Shown piece by piece: positions 1-11,265 of a stretch of DNA of 64,000 nt (positions are counted from its first letter, which is position 1; the number at the start of each line of letters is the position of its first letter). Below the pieces are notes generated by a model. It did not search any database. It saw only the letters and a program-made list of their open reading frames with translations, and had not been told where the DNA came from. This DNA is from Protula sp. h YS-2021. Lineage: Eukaryota; Annelida; Polychaeta; Sabellida; Serpulidae. The stretch lies in assembly GCA_949752745.1 (NCBI GenBank), contig OX457031.1, positions 27,165,882-27,229,881 on the forward strand. The letters run 5' to 3'. A program made the translations under genes and the position numbers.

Positions 1-532
1 CTGATACAGTAGCTTCCATTTTTTTTCCCGCGAGCGATAATATGATTAGTTTATTAAATGTCTACACATCGTATCGTGTGTCGTACCCCCCCACCCCCCT
101 CCCAGGAAAAAGGTTAATGGGTGTTTAGAAGAACTATATTGCGAACTCAAATTAGAATTTATATCAAGCTTGCTGTTGAAAATATATAGTTATTGTACAG
201 AACTTCTACTGAACGGTTTGGCTTTGCGCCAAGGGGTAAATTGGTGTTAATAAATCTGGCAGCTGTTAACTGTGTGCCGAGACTGACGAGAAAAGAGCGC
301 AAATCAATAGGAACGCGTGCTCCTTGAATTTTTAGCGAGTGATATACATGAGTGCATTTATTGTTCCTTTAACAAATCTATATGAGGACATGATTTTGCT
401 GTAAACGTTTAAAATTACACATAAAAATGTGGAACACTCCGCAGAGAAGTCCAGATTAGTACTAAAGGCGACGCCGCGCAAACGTCTTGAGGGCAACACT
501 GACCTATTAGTGACGGCATTTCCGGCCATTGA

Positions 533-1121
533 ACCGACGTCTTTTTTTGGTTGAAAAAAGGTTGGATTTTGGTTGCGACGACTACACAACCATATTCTGA
601 CCTATTACCCCAAAACCCGACTTTATTCCGACGTCGAGGCGACGTCGGTTTTCTGACGTCATTCCGACGATGCAAAAGGACCAAAAAGCGATAAACATTA
701 TTATCGCTCATCGGAAATGGAAGTCATTTTGAAAAAGAGGAAGAAAAAAACGTAATTATTACATGAAAATTTTAGAATTTTGATGGCGCGTCGGTATTTT
801 CCTTCCTAGATTGTAAAAATGTACATGGAAAATGCTTTCGTATATATTTCACAACTGTAGTTGAATGATTAATTATCTATTAATTATATAACTCTAGTCA
901 GTTTCAGGTCGGAGTCCGACGTTGGTTCCAATTTCATATACAACCTAAAACTGACTTAATTCCGACGTCGGATTTAGGTCGGAACCCGACGTCATTCTGA
1001 TGTTGAAAACCCGACGTCGGTTCCATTTCATGTACAACCAAAACCGGCACGTCAGTCTGACGTCGGAAACGTCGGGTTACGACGTCGACCCGACGTCATT
1101 GTGACGTCTTAATATTTGCTG
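533..1121. mobile_element. GACGTC-word inverted-arm element in unit 1
   Basis: Two clusters dense in CCGACGTCGG-like words (533-680 and 900-1115) flank an AT-rich core. Units 2 and 3 carry the same flanks (cggcatttccggcc ... tagtgttttatc) with only about 5-15 bp between them at about 4140 and 11100, so this is an insertion. The right end reads ATATTTGCTGGG, and the reverse of this resembles the left end of the element at 36208-36920. No transposase is present. Confidence 0.6.
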
Positions 1122-1251
1122 GGTAGTGTTTTATCTCTGAGATGAACAGGAGATATCATGTGTTGCCATGCGTATCCAGGAAAAAAACTCGTTGAAAGGG
1201 GTTATTTTGGGGGCAGAGGCGTTCTACGAAGGAGTTTCAATTTCATTGAAA

Positions 1252-1320
1252 AAGGGGGGGGGGGGGGGGGTTCATTCAATTTTCTCACAGAAGTTGGTGG
1301 AGGGGGGAGGGGGGGGGCTC
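1252..1320 (+). repeat. Poly-G tracts
   Basis: A G run of about 18 bases (about 1253-1270) and a second G-rich stretch near 1300-1316 lie in the duplicated 5' flank of GT17 copy 1. Unit 2 has a much shorter tract at the same place (4260-4264). The run may have expanded locally and could be assembly-sensitive. Confidence 0.7.
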
Positions 1321-1901
1321 TGTCAGAACTGCACTCCTCGTTTGGTTAAAAAGGAGATATTATTTCAAACTTGGCACTCCACATTTAGGGGTCGTTTTAA
1401 AACGTCAATGACACGCATGGTGACCATTTCATACTTAGGTGGCCCCTCCGGAATTTTGTTCGGTGAGGTTTGGCTGTACTTAACAATCGAACTGGGTTGT
1501 CAAGGTATCTCAATGATTTCGATAACTCGAAACTTACACATCTTACCCACCAACATTATGCTCAGTTCCCACGAGTTATTGAATCAATTCATTTCTCAAC
1601 TTACCACAAGTAAAACCGCTGCAAGTGTTAAACACGCTATTGTATTAAAATATAGCATAGTGATTTGCCATCTATTACTTCCATGCTGCCATTTTTTTGT
1701 GGATAACTTAAAAAAAGTGTAAATAAAAAGAAAGCGAAAATAAAATTCGTCATCACTCTGATACTTCAGTGACAAACAGAGATAATTTGAATGTCACAAT
1801 TCTAACTCAAATTTATGTTTCATGTTCTCTATCAATTTAACGCAGATACTCAAAGTAGAGCCCCCACCCCCGAAAGCATCTGGAAGGATTTTTGAAAGAA
1901 A

Positions 1902-3326
1902 TTGTATTCAAAAGCAAACAGTATGTTGGGAAATTTAGTTGTCATTTGCTGGAACTTAGTGAAAAAACTCCGAAGAATAAGCACATCGTGCTTGGCTGTG
2001 TGCTGTGTGTGTATTTTCATTTTAAGACTTGAGCAGTTGCTAATGTACTCATTTGTCACAATCAATTATAAGATAGCTGCTTCAGATCAAAAGGTACCGC
2101 AGGTGACAGAAAAACAAACGAAAAATACACAGTCTTTACTTTATCCCTTTCATGGATATAATGTGCAAAAACCAAAAGTATGTGATTTAAATAGTGTGGA
2201 TAAAAAGGTAAATGAATCATTCAATAGTGCTATTTCCTTCAAGTATGGAAGTAAATTTTCAGAAAATGCCAATCAACATCAATTGAATTGCTCGTGTAAG
2301 TTCGAATAGCAAGGGAAATTTTGCAGTATTCCAAATATAGTCGCCAAGTCGGATTCATTTCATATCTTTGGCGATAAATTAAAACTGAGAACATCACCAA
2401 GAAGGATTATTGACAGCATTACATTTAATATGGAATGGGAACTGTTAGAAGCGAGAGTGATTGGTCTTTATGAAGCCGTTGATGTGTTTCTAATTTTAGA
2501 ATCAAATTTTACATTATATGGTACGAAGAAACCGTTAAGACTGCTGGAACGCTTATCTGAGGGATATCTAAAGGATTACCAGGATAAGATAGTATACGTA
2601 TATTTGGATACATTTCCAGAGGAGGGTAATTCGAATGGCTGGGTGGCAGAAACACATCAAAGAAATGCGCTGGCAGAAATTGGATTCAAACAGTTATTAG
2701 GATACAATGATGATGATATATTCATTAATTTTGATGCAGATGAAATTCTCACACCGGAAGTGCTTTTGTTTCTCAAATACCACGACAATTATCCAGAACC
2801 AATCAGCTTCTTTATGCGATTTTCCAAATTTGGTTTCTTTTGGAAACATCAATTACCAAATAAATTAACTGCAGCATGCAGTGTCAAATTTCTACGTGAT
2901 GTGCTGAATTTCCACGCGCATGATTTAAGAGGGAAAAGATTCTTGCAAAATGAAGATATTCCACTGAAACAGCTCTATAACAAACGCCTTGAAAAATACG
3001 TGGCCGATGGTGGGAATTTTAATACATGGATTGTTGGAGACAGATGGAATTTTGCAGGATGGCACTGTTCTTGGTGTCTTTCCCCAGAACGCATCATAAC
3101 AAAAATGAAATCTGCTATAAATGGGGATTATCCGCGCTGGGGCGATTTCCCTGAAAAACATGACATCATTTATATTACAGGTCTTATTAAAGCCGGGCTA
3201 TGGTTCGATGACATCACAAGTGTTGGCTTATCAACGAGCAATTCAACAGATAGATTTTACGCCCCTGCTTATATAATACGAAACTGGAAAAAGTACGAGC
3301 ATCTGTTAGACAGAGAGTATGTGTAA
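1902..3326 (+). pseudogene. MGAT3-like: MGAT3-like GT17 glycosyltransferase, copy 1, one in-frame stop
   Basis: The reading frame from 1902 to the TAA at 3326 is exactly as long as intact copy 2 (1425 bp) and aligns with it throughout without indels. The only disabling change is a TAG at 2307-2309 where copies 2 and 3 have TGG (Trp) in the EGF-like motif CKFGWQGKFC; the codon before is also changed (GGG to GAA). Downstream of the stop a Met at 2430 opens a 298-residue frame covering the GT17 catalytic domain, including the acidic FDADE motif and a C-terminus ending LLDREYV, but it lacks membrane anchor and signal. The family transfers GlcNAc to the core mannose of N-glycans in the Golgi. Likely a very young pseudogene; readthrough or an assembly error are alternatives. 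Confidence 0.85.
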
Positions 3327-3993
3327 ACATTATTTCGGATCAGGTGGAGAGTTTGGGGGAGGGGTAGGCGGGGACGGGGGAGCATGGACGGGAGCAGAGG
3401 GAGCGAAGTTTGTGTGTACAGGATAAAGGCCTTTAAAAAAGGGCTGATGATGCTTAAACAATACGACTGATAAACGAGGTTATAAAGAGTAGTGCATTGA
3501 AATTTACAGGGTTTTAAATATTAAGGAAGGTGCCACTGCTAGTTCATACCACTTTTTAAAAGACATTTCTATACGCGTTGGAGCTAACAGACGTTGTTTT
3601 CGACGTAACTTCGTGTGTGAAGAAAATTCGTAAAGAAGATGGATGGAATGTAACTTTATAGTAAGTTAAAACGCAGACATGTGCTGTTCATTTTCGCTCA
3701 ATATGGGTACATTATGGCATAAAATTGAAGTATAATTTTTTAAATTATTTTTTTGCATGCTTAAAAGGCGCTGCGGGTGGAGAATTTGTTTCTATGCGCT
3801 GGTCGGGGCAGGGAAGGGGGAGTAAGGGGGAGTTGTTTGGGTGGAGCGGAACAATGAAAAGAATCCCCTGAGTCAACTATTGCGCAGAAATTCGTTGTGC
3901 AAATTGTAATAAAATTTGATTTGCTTTAAGAATTGATTATTTGGGATTATTGTTTACAAAAAGGTCATGTGACAATGAGGAGGAGGGAACTGG

Positions 3994-4085
3994 TCAAACA
4001 AAATAAAATAAAATAAAAATCACAGTGTGTATGAGTCTTGAGCTTTGTTCAGATGAGGCATGATTACACAGTTTTCTATTACACA
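3994..4085 (-). pseudogene. Ly6/quiver-like exon 3 fragment (unit 1)
   Basis: On the minus strand this scrap encodes CMCNRKLCNHASSEQSS and then a hydrophobic tail ending at a TGA at 3994-3996. It matches the end of the Ly6-like exon 3 in unit 4 (CMCDRNLCNHASSERSS). It is cut at about 4085-4090, where sequence from the next unit's 5' flank begins, so it marks the unit 1/unit 2 breakpoint. The start of the exon is missing and it cannot be functional on its own. Confidence 0.7.
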
Positions 4086-4276
4086 TACAAAGTGTCCCAC
4101 TGACACTGACCTATTAGTAACGGCATTTCCGGCCATTGATTTTGTAGTGTTTTATCTTGAGATGAATCAGGAGTATCCAGGAAAAAAACACGGTCACCGT
4201 GAAAGGGATAATTTTGAGGGCAGAGGTGTTCTACGAGGAGTTTCAATTTCGTTAAAAAAGGGGGTAGTTTCATTGA

Positions 4277-4966
4277 ATCCCGGACAAAAGCCCAATAGGA
4301 TAAAAGCCCCATAGGACAAAACCCCAATCATTTTACAGAGGAGGACAAAACCCCAATCCGGACAAAAGCCTAATGGGTCAAAACCCCATTTTTAAAATTT
4401 TTTAAGAATATAGATTTTGTCCCGCCCTTATTATTTTTAACAATCTCCATAATTCCACTTTTTATCTTTACAAAAATTTGATTTTGTTCTTCGAAAAGGC
4501 ACCGATTAATATATAGCCGAAAAAAAAATTCCCCGGACCCTGGAACAGCATTTTGATCCACGGAAATAAACAGCATGGGGTTCGATCGCGCTTTTAAATG
4601 AAAGCTTTTTAAATAATAGTTCGGTGTATTGTTATGTTATAACGTGTGAAATTAAGATCAATACCTGAATTGTGTAATATCCAAGATATAGTAACTTAAA
4701 CTGAACAAATAACCATGTGAGCAAATTTTGTGAAATATTATGTAATCGTTAGGGTGTACCATCCGCAAACAATATTTTAACATTTCGAACAAGCGCGGAT
4801 ATATATAATGATATAAAAATTGAGCATTATTAATATATCTTCTTGTAATAAAAAGTAAAAAATGATTGGGGTTTTGTCCTATTGGGCTTTTGTCCGGATT
4901 GGGGTTTTGTCCGCCTCTGTTAAACGATTGGGATTTTGTCCTATTGGGCTTTTGTCCGTTTACCGT
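4277..4966. mobile_element. Inverted-arm element with GGACAAAAGCCC words
   Basis: The left arm (4281-4390) iterates words such as GGACAAAAGCCCAAT and AGGACAAAACCCCAAT; the right arm (4862-4958) carries the same words on the opposite strand. The interior is AT-rich with no coding signal. Flanks are TTTCATTGA (4268-4276) and TTTCATTCA (4967-4975), 8 of 9 identical. Unit 1 at about 1270-1290 shows the unoccupied site ttcattcaatttt followed by the same downstream sequence. A 9-bp duplication is what Mutator-like elements make; that assignment is inference. Short reading frames in the arms are translations of the repeats, not genes. Confidence 0.75.
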
Positions 4967-5551
4967 TTTCATTCAGTTTTCTCACAGAAGGAGGAGGGGA
5001 CGCTCTAACAGAACTGCACTACTCGTTTGCTTAAAAAGAAGATATTGTTTCGAACTTAGGGGTCGTTTTAAATGGTGACCGGTTGGTACTTGAGTGGCCC
5101 CTAAGGAAGCTTGTTCGTTGAGGTTTGGCTGTACTTAACAATCGAACTGGGTTGTCAAGATATCTCAGTGATTTCTATAACTCGAAACTTAGACATCTTA
5201 CGCACCAACATTATGCTCAGTTCCCACGAGTTATTGAATCAATTAATTTCTTAACTTGCCACAAGTAAAACTGCTGCAAGTGTTAAACACGCTATTGTAT
5301 TAAAATATAGCATAGTGATTTGTCATCTATCACTTCCATGCTGCCATTTTTCTCTGGATAAAAGTGTAAATAAAAAGAAAGCGCAAATAAAATTCGTCAT
5401 CACTCTGGTACACCAATGACATGCACAGATAATTTGAATGTAACAATCCTAACTCAAATTTATGTTTCGTGTTCTCTGTCAATTCAATGCTGATACTCAA
5501 AGAAGACCCCCCTCAGCCCGCAGAAGCATCTGGAAGGCATTTTGAAATAAA

Positions 5552-6976
5552 TTGTATTCAAAAGCAAACAGTATGTTGAGAAATTTAGGTGCCATTTGCT
5601 GGAACTTAGTGAAAAAACTCCGAAGAATCGGCACATCGTGCTTGGCTGTGTGCTGTGTGTGTATTTTCATTTTAAGACTTGAGCAGTTGCTAATGTACTC
5701 ATTTGTCACAATCAATTATAAGATAACTACTTCAGATCAAAAGGTACCGCAGTTGACAGAAAAACAAACGAAAAATACACAGTCTTTACTTTATCCCTTT
5801 CATGGATATAATGTGCAAAAACCAAAAGTATGTGATTTAAATAGTGTGGATGAAAAGGTAAATGAATCAATCAATAGTGCTATTTGCTTCAAGTATGGAA
5901 GTAAATTTTCAAAAAATGCCAATCAACATCAATTGAATTGCTCGTGTAAGTTCGGGTGGCAAGGGAAATTTTGCAGTATTCCAAATATACTCGCCAAGTC
6001 GGATTCCTTTCATATCTTTGGCAATAAATTAAAAGTGAGAACATCGCCAAGAAGGATTATTGACAGCATTACATTTAATATGGAATGGGAACTGTTAGAA
6101 GCAAGAGTGATTGGTCTTTATGAAGCCGTTGATGTGTTTCTAATTTTAGAATCAAATTTTACATTATATGGTACGAAGAAACCGTTAAGACTGCTGGAAC
6201 GCTTATCTGAGGGATATCTAAAGGATTACCAGGATAAGATAGTATACGTGTATTTGGATACATTTCCAGAAGAGGGGAAATCGAATGGCTGGTTTGCAGA
6301 AACACACCAAAGAAATGCACTGGCAGAAATTGGATTCAAACAGTTGTTAGGATACAATGATGATGATATATTCATTAATTGTGATGCAGATGAAATTCTC
6401 ACACCGGAAGTGCTTTTGTTTCTCAAATACCACGACAATTATCCAGAACCAATCAGCTTCTTTATGCGATTTTCCAAATTTGGCTTCTTTTGGAAACATC
6501 AATTACCAAATAAATTAACTGCAGCATGCAGTGTCAAATTTCTACGTGAAGTGCTGCATTTCCATGCGCATGACTTGAGAAGGAAAATATTCCTGCAAAC
6601 TGAAGATACTTCACTGAACGGGCTCTATACGAAACGTCTTGAAAAATACGTGTCCGACGGTGGGGATTTTAATACATGGATTGTTGGAGACAGATGGAAT
6701 TTTGCAGGATGGCACTGTTCTTGGTGTCTTTCCCCAGAACGCATCATAACAAAAATGAAATCTGCTATAAATGGGGATTATCCGCGCTGGGGCGATTTTC
6801 CTGAAAAACATGACATCATTTATATTACAGGTCTTATTAAAGCCGGGCTATGGTTCGATGACATCACAAGTGTTGGCTTATCAACGAACAATTCAACAGA
6901 TAGGTTTTACGCCCCTGCTTATATCATACGAAACTGGAAAAAGTACGAGCATCTGTTAGACAGAGAGTATGTGTAA
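5552..6976 (+). CDS. MGAT3-like: MGAT3-like GT17 glycosyltransferase, copy 2 (intact)
   Basis: A 474-residue, single-exon protein. A short cytoplasmic stretch with basic KKLRR precedes a membrane anchor at about residues 28-52, giving the type II Golgi topology usual for glycosyltransferases. A stem follows, then a Cys-rich EGF-like motif (C94, C112, C130, C132, C141) and the GT17 domain from about residue 165: FNMEWELLEARV, then FLILESNFT, KPLRLLER, the acidic DDDIFINCDADEIL (269-282), and GDRWNFAGWHCSWC. The expected activity is UDP-GlcNAc:beta-1,4-mannosyl-glycoprotein GlcNAc transfer (bisecting GlcNAc in vertebrates); acceptor specificity here is unknown. NFT (202) and NST (447) are possible N-glycosylation sites. 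The Met at 5552 is used because its equivalent in copy 1 is conserved; M8 is also possible. Copy 2 has Cys in FINCDADE where copies 1 and 3 have Phe. Confidence 0.9.
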   Translation: MYSKANSMLRNLGAICWNLVKKLRRIGTSCLAVCCVCIFILRLEQLLMYSFVTINYKITTSDQKVPQLTEKQTKNTQSLLYPFHGYNVQKPKVCDLNSVDEKVNESINSAICFKYGSKFSKNANQHQLNCSCKFGWQGKFCSIPNILAKSDSFHIFGNKLKVRTSPRRIIDSITFNMEWELLEARVIGLYEAVDVFLILESNFTLYGTKKPLRLLERLSEGYLKDYQDKIVYVYLDTFPEEGKSNGWFAETHQRNALAEIGFKQLLGYNDDDIFINCDADEILTPEVLLFLKYHDNYPEPISFFMRFSKFGFFWKHQLPNKLTAACSVKFLREVLHFHAHDLRRKIFLQTEDTSLNGLYTKRLEKYVSDGGDFNTWIVGDRWNFAGWHCSWCLSPERIITKMKSAINGDYPRWGDFPEKHDIIYITGLIKAGLWFDDITSVGLSTNNSTDRFYAPAYIIRNWKKYEHLLDREYV

Positions 6977-7526
6977 ACATTATTTCGGATCAGGTGGAGA
7001 GTTTGGGGGACGTTGTTGGACGTGGTTGGGAGACGAGCGGGGAGAGCAGAGGGAAGCGACGTTTGTGTGTACAGGATAAAGGCCTGAGGAAAGGCCTGAT
7101 CATGGTTAAACAATACGGCTGATAAATGAGGTTATAAAGAGTAGTGCATTGAAATTTACAGGGTTTTAGATATTAAGGAAAGTGCCACCGCTAGTTCCTA
7201 CCACTTGTTAAAAGACATTTCTATCCACGTTGTGACTAAAAGACGTTGTTTTCAACGTATCTTCGTGTGTGAAAAAATTGTAAAGAAGTCCAGAAAATGT
7301 GGAAATATGGATGGAATTGAAGTTTATTTTAAATTAAAACGCGTTCATTTTCGCACAATATGGGTACATAAAATTGAAATATTGAGCGAAAAATGTAGTA
7401 TCATTTTAAAAAAATTACTGGTGTAGAAGCAGCCGCGGGTTGAGAATTTGTTTCTATGTGATGGTAGAAGCAGGAAAGGGGGAGGAGGTTGGTGGAGAGG
7501 AACAATAAAAGGAATCCTCTGAGTCA

Positions 7527-8315
7527 GCTATTGTGAGGCTACTGCGAGGCTACTCTCCTCCTCCTATGAGATTGCTCCCACCTTCCGTGAAACTGCTCCC
7601 CGCCTCCTCTCAGGCTACTCCCCTCTTCCTGTGAGGCTACTCTCCTCCTCCTGTGAAGCTTCTCCACTCCTCCTGTGAGATTGCTTCCTCTTCCCGTGAG
7701 AGTGCTTCCCTCCTGTGAGATTGCTCCCTCATCCTGTGCGACTGCTCCCCTCGTCCTGTGAGACTGATCCCTACTCTAGTGTGACTGCTCCCCTCCTCCT
7801 ATGAAACTGATGCCCTTCTCTAGTGAGACTGCTCCCCTTCTCCTGTGAAACTGCTCCCCTCCTCCTGTGAGACTGCTTCTTCTCTAGTGTGACTGCTCTC
7901 CTCCTCCTATGAAACTGCTGCCCTTCTCTAGTGAAGCTTCTCCCCTCCTCCTGTGAGACTGCTCCCTACTCTAGTGTGACTGCTCTCCTGCTCCTGTGAG
8001 ACTGCTCCCCTCCTCTTGTGTGACTGCTCCCCTCCTCCTGTGAGACTGCTCCCCTCATCCTGTGAGGCTACTCCCCTCCTCCTGTGAGACTGCTCCCCTC
8101 CTCCTATGAGACTGCTCCCCTCCTCCTGTGAGGCTACTCCCCTCCTCCTATGAAACTGCTGCCTTTCTCTAATGAGACTGCTCCCCTCCTGCGAGACTGC
8201 TCTCGTCCTCCTAAGGAATTGGTGCCCTCCTCTAGTATGACTGCTCCTCTCCTCTAATGAGATTACTCCCCCTCTTGAGAGAGTGCTCCCCTCCTCTAGT
8301 GAGACTAGTACCCTC
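7527..8315 (+). repeat. Pyrimidine-rich minisatellite, ~22-bp unit (unit 2)
   Basis: Roughly 35 degenerate copies of a unit like GTGAGACTGCTCCCCTCCTC follow the GT17 gene. The same unit recurs as about ten copies at 15666-15880 after copy 3 and as one or two relics near 20580-20630 after copy 4. Strongly strand-asymmetric (C/T on +). Non-coding. Confidence 0.9.
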
Positions 8316-8547
8316 CCACGTTTAAGAGGCAGCTGTTATACGATTTTCTGGCAGGTGGGAATCGGTACTAATATAGAGAGACTAATCCGGTCAGATAGTC
8401 CGCATGCCATCCTCACAATACACTTTTCGCACACAGAAAAATGTTTCACTATTGTGCCGAGACACGTTCTAGGCCGTCGCTAAAAGCTCGAGCCATTAGC
8501 GATGGTCGACTCCGCGCCACTTAAGCCAGGTGGTTCCATGATGATAT

Positions 8548-8632
8548 AATAAAAATAATAATAATTATTATTATTGCCATCATTATCATTTATTATTATC
8601 ATTTATTATTATTATTATTATTATTATTAGAA
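8548..8632. repeat. ATT/AAT microsatellite
   Basis: Imperfect ATT trinucleotides with ATC interruptions; the paralogous position in unit 4 (20863-20925) also holds ATT repeats, so the microsatellite predates the duplication. Confidence 0.8.
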
Positions 8633-8782
8633 ATAAATCATTTTTCATTTCTTTTGTTACATAGCTTACGTCACTCTCAGTACAAAATTAGACACTGGGC
8701 AATCCAATGAAGCAATGGCAAGTTTTTCAAACGCTTTATTAACTGAAATCAGCAAGGAAAAGAAGGTCTGTCAATGATTTGT

Positions 8783-9591
8783 TTAGTAAATAGAAATTAC
8801 TGTGTGTATAAGTCTTGAGCTTTGGTCAGATGAGGCATAGTTACACAGATTTCTATCACACATACACAGTTTCCCCGGCTTTCCTCCTCTTTGAGAAAGG
8901 CAGTAGTTGACAAGATGAACATCGAACTGCATTCGCTCTCTACAAAAGCGCGCTATGAGCTCTTTTCCTATAAAAGGATTTGTGAATTCTGAATACAGAA
9001 GGGGTGGATATTTTTAAAAAAGTAGTACCTCTCTACATGAGGACTATTTTCGCGAAATCCCTTGTGGGTCTGCGCAGTAAAAAGATGTTATACACAACAG
9101 ACCGAACCGCTGTACTGACTGGCTGCTGAAAAATTTGACGTGAAATTTGACTCGTTCGATGTTTTCTTCCTGGTCAGAAATGCTTCATATTGGCCAAAAA
9201 CAAGTCAATACCTGCTCATAATACGGAAAATAGAGAACATCCAGGAAGCGACAAACAAAGAATGCTTGCAAAACATTTCAAACATTGGTGACCACAAGCT
9301 GTCTATGTCAGAGAATGGACATTAGAATGCCCTCAAAAACTGTCGCATATTAAGTGGCAGGTACTGGCATATGTCGACAACATGACGTATTATTGACCAG
9401 GAAGCAAATGTTGACTTTTATGCATCCATGATTGGGCTTTGGTACTCATTGGTGTAAAAGACGGGGTTAACACATCCGCCCCGTGTAGTAGTGGATCTTC
9501 TCTGGAGCCTGTTCCACCGGTTGTGCAGTGAAGGGGTCGGCACAGGCGGAATCTCTCGCGTCTCCGGAGCATTCGTTGCAGTATATCTCAC
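8783..9591 (-). pseudogene. Ly6/quiver-like gene, broken copy (unit 2)
   Basis: Two exons match the better copy at 21029-22032. The exon 2 equivalent (9447-9591) starts after an intact acceptor (gattgcag) and reads GEIYCNECSGDARDSACADPF, but is 145 bp instead of 144: a run of four Gs where the paralog has three shifts the frame to a stop at CGG ATG TGT TAA. Its donor position also reads AATGAGTA rather than AATGGTAA. The exon 3 equivalent (8783-8967) keeps acceptor, frame and the motif CMCDRNLCN but stops early (SIY then TAA), losing the hydrophobic C-terminal tail. Conclusion: a decaying duplicate. Confidence 0.8.
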
Positions 9592-9824
9592 CTGCAATCG
9601 TCATTAAAAGCATTGCATTGTATTTAGGCTGGTTTATCTTGCATGGATCCCTTCCATTTTAAAATGCACAAATCCACAACATTTTGAATTGAAAATTCTC
9701 TTTCAGCATATGAAGAAAACTTGAATCTGAAATTCTCACAGCCAGTGAAGTTTCTTTATGTTATGGCAATGTTACGTACGTAGCATTGAAAGCATATCGC
9801 GAGCAGCCGAAAAGCTACATCCAC

Positions 9825-9960
9825 AGTGCAATAGGATATCTTGGACCCTGGATATCTTGCCTGCCCCCTCCCGCACCCTGAACAAGATATCCTAGGATAT
9901 CTTACCCCCTCTCTCGGATAAAATGGCCCTCTGTCAATACAAACTAAAAAGAATGTAGTT
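9825..9960. repeat. GATATC-rich block (also 15885-16010, 22285-22410)
   Basis: Each unit has a short inverted arrangement of 'ggatatcttg' and 'caagatatcc' around a C-rich spacer, followed by 'aatacaaactaaaaagaatgta'. Present in units 2, 3 and 4. No gene is seen in the surrounding 9,600-10,700 stretch, which is duplicated spacer. Confidence 0.75.
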
Positions 9961-11265
9961 CATATATGATATTTCTCACTACACTGAAGCTTCTACAATG
10001 AATATGACCGGCATCGTACAAAAAGAACAAATCATTAAAATACCAGTACCACAAGAGTTCAGATTATAGTCCTATAATTGCACTAACTAGAACGTAATGT
10101 TCGTTTGTAGTTGAAATGCACGCATCCTCTGAATTGATTGTCTCTCTGAGTTTTGTCAAGGGTTTTAGGGTAGATACGGGGCTGCAGGTAAACCACGTAT
10201 AAGTGAGGTCAATAAATACTAGAGGTGGCCAAGATATCGCGAGATATATCCCAGGACCCTCTCCCCCTCAGGTATTTCAGGTGTCGAGCAACTGATCCAT
10301 AGATCAACTGTAACTTAGGTTAATTCAGAGAATGTTATTGACTCAAAGACCGAAAGTTGTGATTGACGGAGTAATTTTCTACTGCGAGAAGAACAGTTTT
10401 GCAAATTCAGCACTCGTCACTATTCAATACTTTTTTCTATAATTGAAGAGGCTTCCGTTTATGAAGTTAATTCCAACCAGTTGTAATATTTGCAATTGTT
10501 AAGTTTACAATAAATCAATCATAAAACAGGGTGGTAATTGGCAGAGCTAAAATAATATATTTGTAAGAAATGTCCGGAAGTGGTGATGTAATTGTTGGGA
10601 AAACGTAAAGGTTTTCCGCAGTGGGAAAATGTCGGTAAAAAACACGCAGTGAATAGCTAACATCAAACCGAAATGAAGCTTATTGCAACAAAGACTTTTC
10701 TAGGGTTCTTTCAATTTTATCAAGCAAAATAAAATTTACTGGGGAAAGGGAAGGGGAGGGAGGCAAAGGGCCGGGGGAGGAAACGGCCATATTTCCTACT
10801 GGAGAGGGATTCTAACCATGCACATTGTGCGCATTGACCAAGCAGACTAACCGCCATACCAAACAGAGCGGAAATGGGAATATGTGCTCCTTTAATTGTT
10901 AACGAGTAATATGCATGAGTATATTCTTGTTTCTTCAACAAATCTATGCGGTGGCACGATTTTGCTGCAAGTCTTTCAGATAACACATCAAAATGTTGAT
11001 ACACTTTGCATATAAGTCCACATTAGTGCCTAAAACGACGCTGCGCAAACGTCTTGGGTGCAACACTGACCTATTAGTGACGGCATTTCCGGCCTTTCAA
11101 TTTGAATCGTAGTGTTTTATCTTTGAGCTGAATCAGGAGATATTATGTGCTGCCATGCGTGTCCAGGAAAAACAAACAGGTCGTTAAAAAGGCCCTGGAG
11201 TAGTTTGCATTTAGAACTTCGCATTTCTTTCAGAACTGCCCTCCTCGTTTGCTTAAAAAGGAGGT

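Noticed and set aside
1158..1722. 184-codon + frame upstream of GT17 copy 1
   Set aside because: Not kept open in the homologous flanks of units 2-4, and runs through poly-G; best seen as duplicated non-coding flank.
4658..5078. Frames rich in GQNPN / GFCPIGLLS
   Set aside because: Translation of the iterated arm of the 4277-4966 element.
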